Assembly: GCA_963725415.1 (NCBI GenBank)
Contig: CAVRZY010000048.1
Location: forward strand, 1 to 9,142
Direction: 5' to 3'
Source of the DNA: CAVRZY01 sp963725415
GTDB lineage: Bacteria; Acidobacteriota; Terriglobia; Bryobacterales; Bryobacteraceae
DNA length: 9,142 bases
Positions 5,999 through 9,142 of this stretch are shown piece after piece (positions within the stretch are counted from its first letter, which is position 1; every line of letters begins with the position of its first letter). The notes under the pieces are model-generated. The model searched no databases. It saw nothing but the letters and a program-made list of their open reading frames with translations, and was not told where the DNA came from. The position numbers and the translations under genes were made by a program.

Positions 5999-6961
5999 AT
6001 GGAGCCGGTGCTGGAGCTGCGCCATCTTTCAAAACACTATCCCGAGCACCGTGCCGTGGATGAGATCTCGCTGCTTATTCCGCGGGGCGCCTTCTATTCG
6101 CTGCTGGGGCCCTCGGGTTGCGGGAAGACCACTACGCTGCGGTTGATTGCGGGCTTCGAGCCGCCGACTTCGGGTGAAGTTCTCCTCAACGGTTCCTCGA
6201 TCAACCACTGCCGGCCCTACGAGCGCAACGTCAGCACCGTTTTTCAGAACTACGCCCTGTTTCCGCATATGACGGTGCAGGAGAACGTCGAGTTCGGGCT
6301 GCGGCGCCGGCGGGTGGCAGACGTGGCGCGGCGGGTACGCCAGGTCCTGGAGCTGGTCGAACTCACCGGAAAGGAGTCACGCTATCCCGCGCAGATTTCG
6401 GGAGGCGAGCGGCAACGGGTGGCGCTGGCCCGGTCGCTGGTCATCCAGCCGGATGTGTTGCTGCTGGACGAGCCGCTCGCGGCTCTGGATCCTCGCCTCC
6501 GGAAACAGATGCGCTCGGAGCTGAAGGACCTCCAGCGCCGGGTTGGCATCACGTTTCTGTTCGTCACGCATGACCAAGAGGAGGCCCTCTCGCTGTCCGA
6601 TCGGATTGCGGTGATGAACCAGGGCCGCATCGAGCAGGTGGGCCCGTCCGAGGAGGTCTACCTCCATCCCGGCACGCGCTTCGTGGCCTCGTTTTTGGGC
6701 GCGATCAACTGGATCGATGGCGTCGGGGTTCGTCCCGAGGCGACTCGAATTTCCCGCATTGCCCCGGCCGGCCCGACCAAATCGCTCCCAGCCGCGGTGT
6801 CGAGCTGCTTGTTCCTCGGCAACTGCATTCAAGTTGAGGCGCGTCTCTCCTCGGGGCAGGCCGTAATCGCGGAGGTCTCCCGCCTGGACGCCGCGTTCGC
6901 AGTCGGCGAATCGGTGCACGTGTGGTGGAACCCCAGCGACGAATTGAGACTGCTCCGGTGA
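5999..6961 (+). CDS. potA: Spermidine/putrescine-type ABC importer ATP-binding protein
   Basis: This 320-residue ATPase powers an inner-membrane importer formed with the PotB, PotC and PotD proteins that follow. All ABC motifs are intact: Walker A GPSGCGKTT (37-45), Q-loop FQNYALFPHMTV with Gln-83, signature SGGERQRVALAR (134-145), Walker B VLLLDEP (153-159), D-loop ALD and H-loop His-191 in VTHDQEEA. The C-terminal ~90 residues form a shortened TOBE_2-like regulatory domain (GVRPEATRI, then LFLGNCIQVEARL). The protein is somewhat short against the usual 350-380. The start ATG directly follows the sod TAA with no Shine-Dalgarno visible. Translation may depend on re-initiation after sod, or on a leaderless message. 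The stop overlaps potB. Polyamine specificity comes from PotA/B/C/D family resemblance. A related substrate such as an opine or iron(III) cannot be excluded from PotA alone. Confidence 0.92.
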   Translation: MEPVLELRHLSKHYPEHRAVDEISLLIPRGAFYSLLGPSGCGKTTTLRLIAGFEPPTSGEVLLNGSSINHCRPYERNVSTVFQNYALFPHMTVQENVEFGLRRRRVADVARRVRQVLELVELTGKESRYPAQISGGERQRVALARSLVIQPDVLLLDEPLAALDPRLRKQMRSELKDLQRRVGITFLFVTHDQEEALSLSDRIAVMNQGRIEQVGPSEEVYLHPGTRFVASFLGAINWIDGVGVRPEATRISRIAPAGPTKSLPAAVSSCLFLGNCIQVEARLSSGQAVIAEVSRLDAAFAVGESVHVWWNPSDELRLLR

Positions 6962-7788
6962 GCCGGCTCCGCACCGCCTTTCTCAGCCCGGCCCGGCTGG
7001 TGGTGGCGGTGTTGTTTCTGGCGCCGCTCGGGGTGGTTTGCCTGTACAGCTTTCTCACTCGCGGCGCCTACGGAGGCGTGGGCCCGCCCTGGAGCGCGGC
7101 TAGTTTCGTCCGGCTTGTTGACCCGCTCTACGCGGTCATCCTGATCCGTTCCCTGCTGATGGCTGCCTGCGCCACCCTGCTGTGCCTGGCGCTGGCCTTT
7201 CCCGCCGCCTGGTTCATCTCGCGGGCCGGCCGGCGCAAGAACCTCTATCTGCACCTGGTGATCATTCCGTTCTGGACGAGTTTCTTGGTGAGAACCTATG
7301 CCTGGCTGTTCTTGTTGCGGGACACGGGTCTGTTCAATACCGTCCTCCAGGCCGTGGGGCTGATCCGGGAGCCTCTCCCGCTGCTTTACAACGATGGCGC
7401 AGTGCTGTTGGGATTGGTTTACGGCTATCTGCCGTTCATGGTTCTTCCTATCTACGCCACGCTGGAGCGCCTGGACCGGAATCTCCTGGAGGCGGCTGCC
7501 GATCTCGGAGCCAGGCCCTGGGCGACCCTGACGCGGGTCATCGTTCCGTTGAGCGCGCCGGGCATCCGCGCGGGCGCAGTGCTGGTGTTCATTCCCACGC
7601 TGGGCGCCTACCTGACGCCCGACCTGATGGGCGGCGGCAAGAGCATCATGATCGGCAACCTGATCCAGAACCAGTTCACCACGGCGCGCGACTGGCCATT
7701 CGGGTCGGCCGTCTCGCTGGCGTTGATGGTGCTGGCGATGCTGCTGCTGTTCGGGTTCCTGCGGCGCAGGGGAGAAGAGCTGCTATGA
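6958..7788 (+). CDS. potB: Spermidine/putrescine-type ABC importer permease, PotB-like
   Basis: This 276-residue inner-membrane permease makes half of the importer channel with PotC. About six hydrophobic membrane segments are visible. The first lies at ~14-34 (VVAVLFLAPLGVVCLYSFL) and the last near the C-terminus (SLALMVLAMLLLFGFL). The EAA loop that docks on the ATPase begins at Glu-178 (EAAADLGARPWATLTRVIVP). TSFLVRTYAW and IPTLGAYLTPDLMGG are typical PotB blocks. The chosen start is GTG 6958, which overlaps the potA stop as GTGA. The frame is also open from a GTG at 6922, but that would overlap potA by 40 bases and add a hydrophilic stretch unusual for the family. The Shine-Dalgarno is weak, so coupling to potA is likely. 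The TGA stop overlaps the potC start in ATGA. Confidence 0.93.
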   Translation: MSRLRTAFLSPARLVVAVLFLAPLGVVCLYSFLTRGAYGGVGPPWSAASFVRLVDPLYAVILIRSLLMAACATLLCLALAFPAAWFISRAGRRKNLYLHLVIIPFWTSFLVRTYAWLFLLRDTGLFNTVLQAVGLIREPLPLLYNDGAVLLGLVYGYLPFMVLPIYATLERLDRNLLEAAADLGARPWATLTRVIVPLSAPGIRAGAVLVFIPTLGAYLTPDLMGGGKSIMIGNLIQNQFTTARDWPFGSAVSLALMVLAMLLLFGFLRRRGEELL

Positions 7789-8543
7789 GGCGGATGCTGG
7801 CGCTGTATGCCGCCGTGTTCTACGCTTTCCTGCATCTGCCGCTCGTGATCCTGGCGGTGTTTAGTTTCAACTCTTCGCGGTTCACCTTGTGGGAGGGGTT
7901 CTCGCTGCGCTGGTACCAGGCGGCGTTCCTGGACACGCAATTGGCCGAGGCCGCCGCCAACAGCCTCATCATTGCGGTGGTGGCCACGCTGGTCTCCACC
8001 GTCATCGGCACGCTGTGCGCCTACGGCTTGTGGAAACGCAGCGCGCCGGTGCTCTCCAGTTCGCTCTATCTGTCCCTGGTCACCCCGGAGATCGTGATGG
8101 GGGTTTCGCTGCTGGCCTTCTTCCAGTGGATGTTCCGATCCCTGCGCCTGCAACTTGGGCTGCACACGGTCATCCTGGCGCATGTGGCGTTCTCGCTGGC
8201 TTACGTGACGATCGTGGTACTGGCGCGGCTGCGCACGCTCGATCCGACCTTGGAAGAAGCGGCCCTGGACCTGGGCGCTACCGAGTGGGGCGCCTTCCGG
8301 AGAATCACGCTGCCCTTGCTGGGGCCTGGGATTGCGGCGGCAGCACTGCTGGCCTTCACGGTCTCCTTCGACGATTACGTCATCACCAGCCTGGTGGCCG
8401 GGGTGGATTCCGAAACGCTGCCCATGGTGATCTACGCCATGGCGCGGCGGGGCGCCAATCCGGCCATCAACGCGATTTCGACGTTGATCGTGTGCGGGTT
8501 GGCCGCGCTGGTTCTGGCGTCGGAGAAGCTGAGGAAGACGTGA
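7785..8543 (+). CDS. potC: Spermidine/putrescine-type ABC importer permease, PotC-like
   Basis: This 252-residue second permease of the importer partners PotB. It opens with a short MRRM cytoplasmic end and a hydrophobic segment (~5-25), followed by the PotC-typical FSFNSSRFTLWEGFSLRWY. About six membrane segments are visible. SLVTPEIVMGVSLL and ILAHVAFSLAYVTIVV are family blocks. The EAA loop starts at Glu-158 (EAALDLGATEWGAFRRITLP), and FTVSFDDYVITSLV is the characteristic late PotC motif. The ATG start at 7785 overlaps the potB stop as ATGA, and the TGA stop overlaps the potD start as GTGA, so translation is coupled on both sides. The frame is open for some 600 bases upstream through potB. 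That part is a shadow of potB and is not included. Confidence 0.94.
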   Translation: MRRMLALYAAVFYAFLHLPLVILAVFSFNSSRFTLWEGFSLRWYQAAFLDTQLAEAAANSLIIAVVATLVSTVIGTLCAYGLWKRSAPVLSSSLYLSLVTPEIVMGVSLLAFFQWMFRSLRLQLGLHTVILAHVAFSLAYVTIVVLARLRTLDPTLEEAALDLGATEWGAFRRITLPLLGPGIAAAALLAFTVSFDDYVITSLVAGVDSETLPMVIYAMARRGANPAINAISTLIVCGLAALVLASEKLRKT

Positions 8544-9142
8544 AGCGCCGCTCCTTCCTGCTCGCTGCCGGCTGCCTGGCGGGCTGCGCGCGCGATCGCC
8601 GCCCGCGGCTGAACGTCTTCAACTGGTCGAATTACGTCGCGCCGGAGACGATTCCGAACTTCGAGGCCGAGTACGGCGTGCGGGTGCGGTACAGCATCTA
8701 CGAAAGCAACGAGGAGATGCTGGCCAGGGTGATGAGCGGCAACTCGGGCTGGGACGTGGTCTTCCCCAGCAACTACTTCGTCCGTCCCATGCGGGAGCAG
8801 AGCCTGCTGGCGCCGTTGCGACACGAATGGCTCGGCAACCTCGTACAACTCGAGCGGACCTTCCAGTCGCCTTCCTGGGACCCGCAGCTTCGCTGGTGCA
8901 TCCCCTACATGTGGGGCGCTAGCGGCATCGTCTATAACGGAAAGCTCTCGCCGCCGCCTGCCGCCTGGGCGGACTTGTGGGACGAGCGCCTGAAGGGCCG
9001 GCTGACCATGCTGGACGACCCAGCCGAGGTGCTGGGCGCCTGCCTCAAGAAACTGGGCTACTCTCTGAACTCGACGGATCCCGGCGAGCTGCGGCGAGCG
9101 CAACGCGAAGCCATTGCGCAGAAGCGGCTCCTGCGCGCTTAC
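8540..9142 (+). CDS. potD: Spermidine/putrescine-binding lipoprotein, PotD-like (3' end cut by window)
   Basis: This is the periplasmic, membrane-anchored solute-binding protein of the importer. 201 codons are visible, of about 340-360 expected. It starts with a basic, hydrophobic signal (KRRSFLLAAGCLAGC) whose lipobox LAGC would make Cys-16 the lipidated residue. The mature part begins with LNVFNWSNYVAPETIPNFE, followed by YESNEEMLARVMSG and WDVVFPSNYFVRPM, the standard PotD N-lobe pattern. WCIPYMWGASGIVYN is the hinge-region match. The start is GTG 8540, overlapping the potC stop as GTGA. GAGGAAG (8531-8537) lies just upstream and gives a good ribosome site. The frame is open to the last base. 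PotD resemblance is the best evidence that the importer carries polyamines. Because the second lobe is missing, the ligand-binding residues cannot all be checked. Confidence 0.92.
   Translation, partial: MKRRSFLLAAGCLAGCARDRRPRLNVFNWSNYVAPETIPNFEAEYGVRVRYSIYESNEEMLARVMSGNSGWDVVFPSNYFVRPMREQSLLAPLRHEWLGNLVQLERTFQSPSWDPQLRWCIPYMWGASGIVYNGKLSPPPAAWADLWDERLKGRLTMLDDPAEVLGACLKKLGYSLNSTDPGELRRAQREAIAQKRLLRAY

Noticed and set aside
5273..6025. Minus-strand open frame opposite sod (250 codons)
   Set aside because: Antisense shadow. The plus strand holds all SOD ligands and a good ribosome site.
6922..6957. Upstream GTG start for potB
   Set aside because: It would overlap potA by 40 bases and add a hydrophilic end. 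GTG 6958 fits the GTGA/ATGA overlap pattern of the rest of the operon.

Overview
The window is ordinary-looking chromosomal DNA from a high-GC, Gram-negative-type bacterium. An outer-membrane polysaccharide export protein and a PotD lipoprotein imply two membranes. An indirect aminoacyl-tRNA pathway (GatCA) sits beside housekeeping genes. The single-SLBB export protein next to a GumC/Wzz-type protein, the style of the SOD protein and the heptamer-built hairpins between genes make me think of Acidobacteriota (Bryobacterales/Solibacterales-like). That is an inference from recall and was not tested. No phage, transposase, CRISPR array, tRNA or rRNA was seen.

Layout. (1) 1-2030, minus strand: an exopolysaccharide export pair. 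The SLBB/Wza-like export protein comes first in transcription, followed by a Wzz/GumC chain-length protein that runs off the left edge. (2) 2031-2484: a gene-free stretch of about 450 bp holding a heptamer-based imperfect hairpin and a possible terminator. (3) 2485-3033, minus strand: maf, a nucleotide pyrophosphatase. (4) 3092-5233, plus strand: a DUF721/DciA-family gene, gatC and gatA. The first two overlap by 4 bases. gatA is complete in content but is split by a one-base frameshift near 4510. gatB is not in the window. (5) 5294-5998, plus strand: an Fe/Mn superoxide dismutase whose last ~34 codons lie beyond the normal end of the domain and are mostly encoded by a 61-bp heptamer palindrome. 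(6) 5999-9142, plus strand: a polyamine-type ABC importer in the order potA, potB, potC, potD, with 4-base start/stop overlaps from potA onward. potD is cut by the right edge.

How the genes work together. GatC and GatA, with a GatB encoded elsewhere, would amidate misacylated Glu-tRNA(Gln) and/or Asp-tRNA(Asn). PotD binds polyamine outside the inner membrane, PotB and PotC form the channel, and PotA drives it. The SLBB protein would form the outer-membrane exit, and the Wzz/GumC protein would set chain length from the inner membrane.

The most unusual structures are the two heptamer-built palindromes (2340-2409 and 5916-5976) and the gatA frameshift. I did not find a convincing new multi-gene system.
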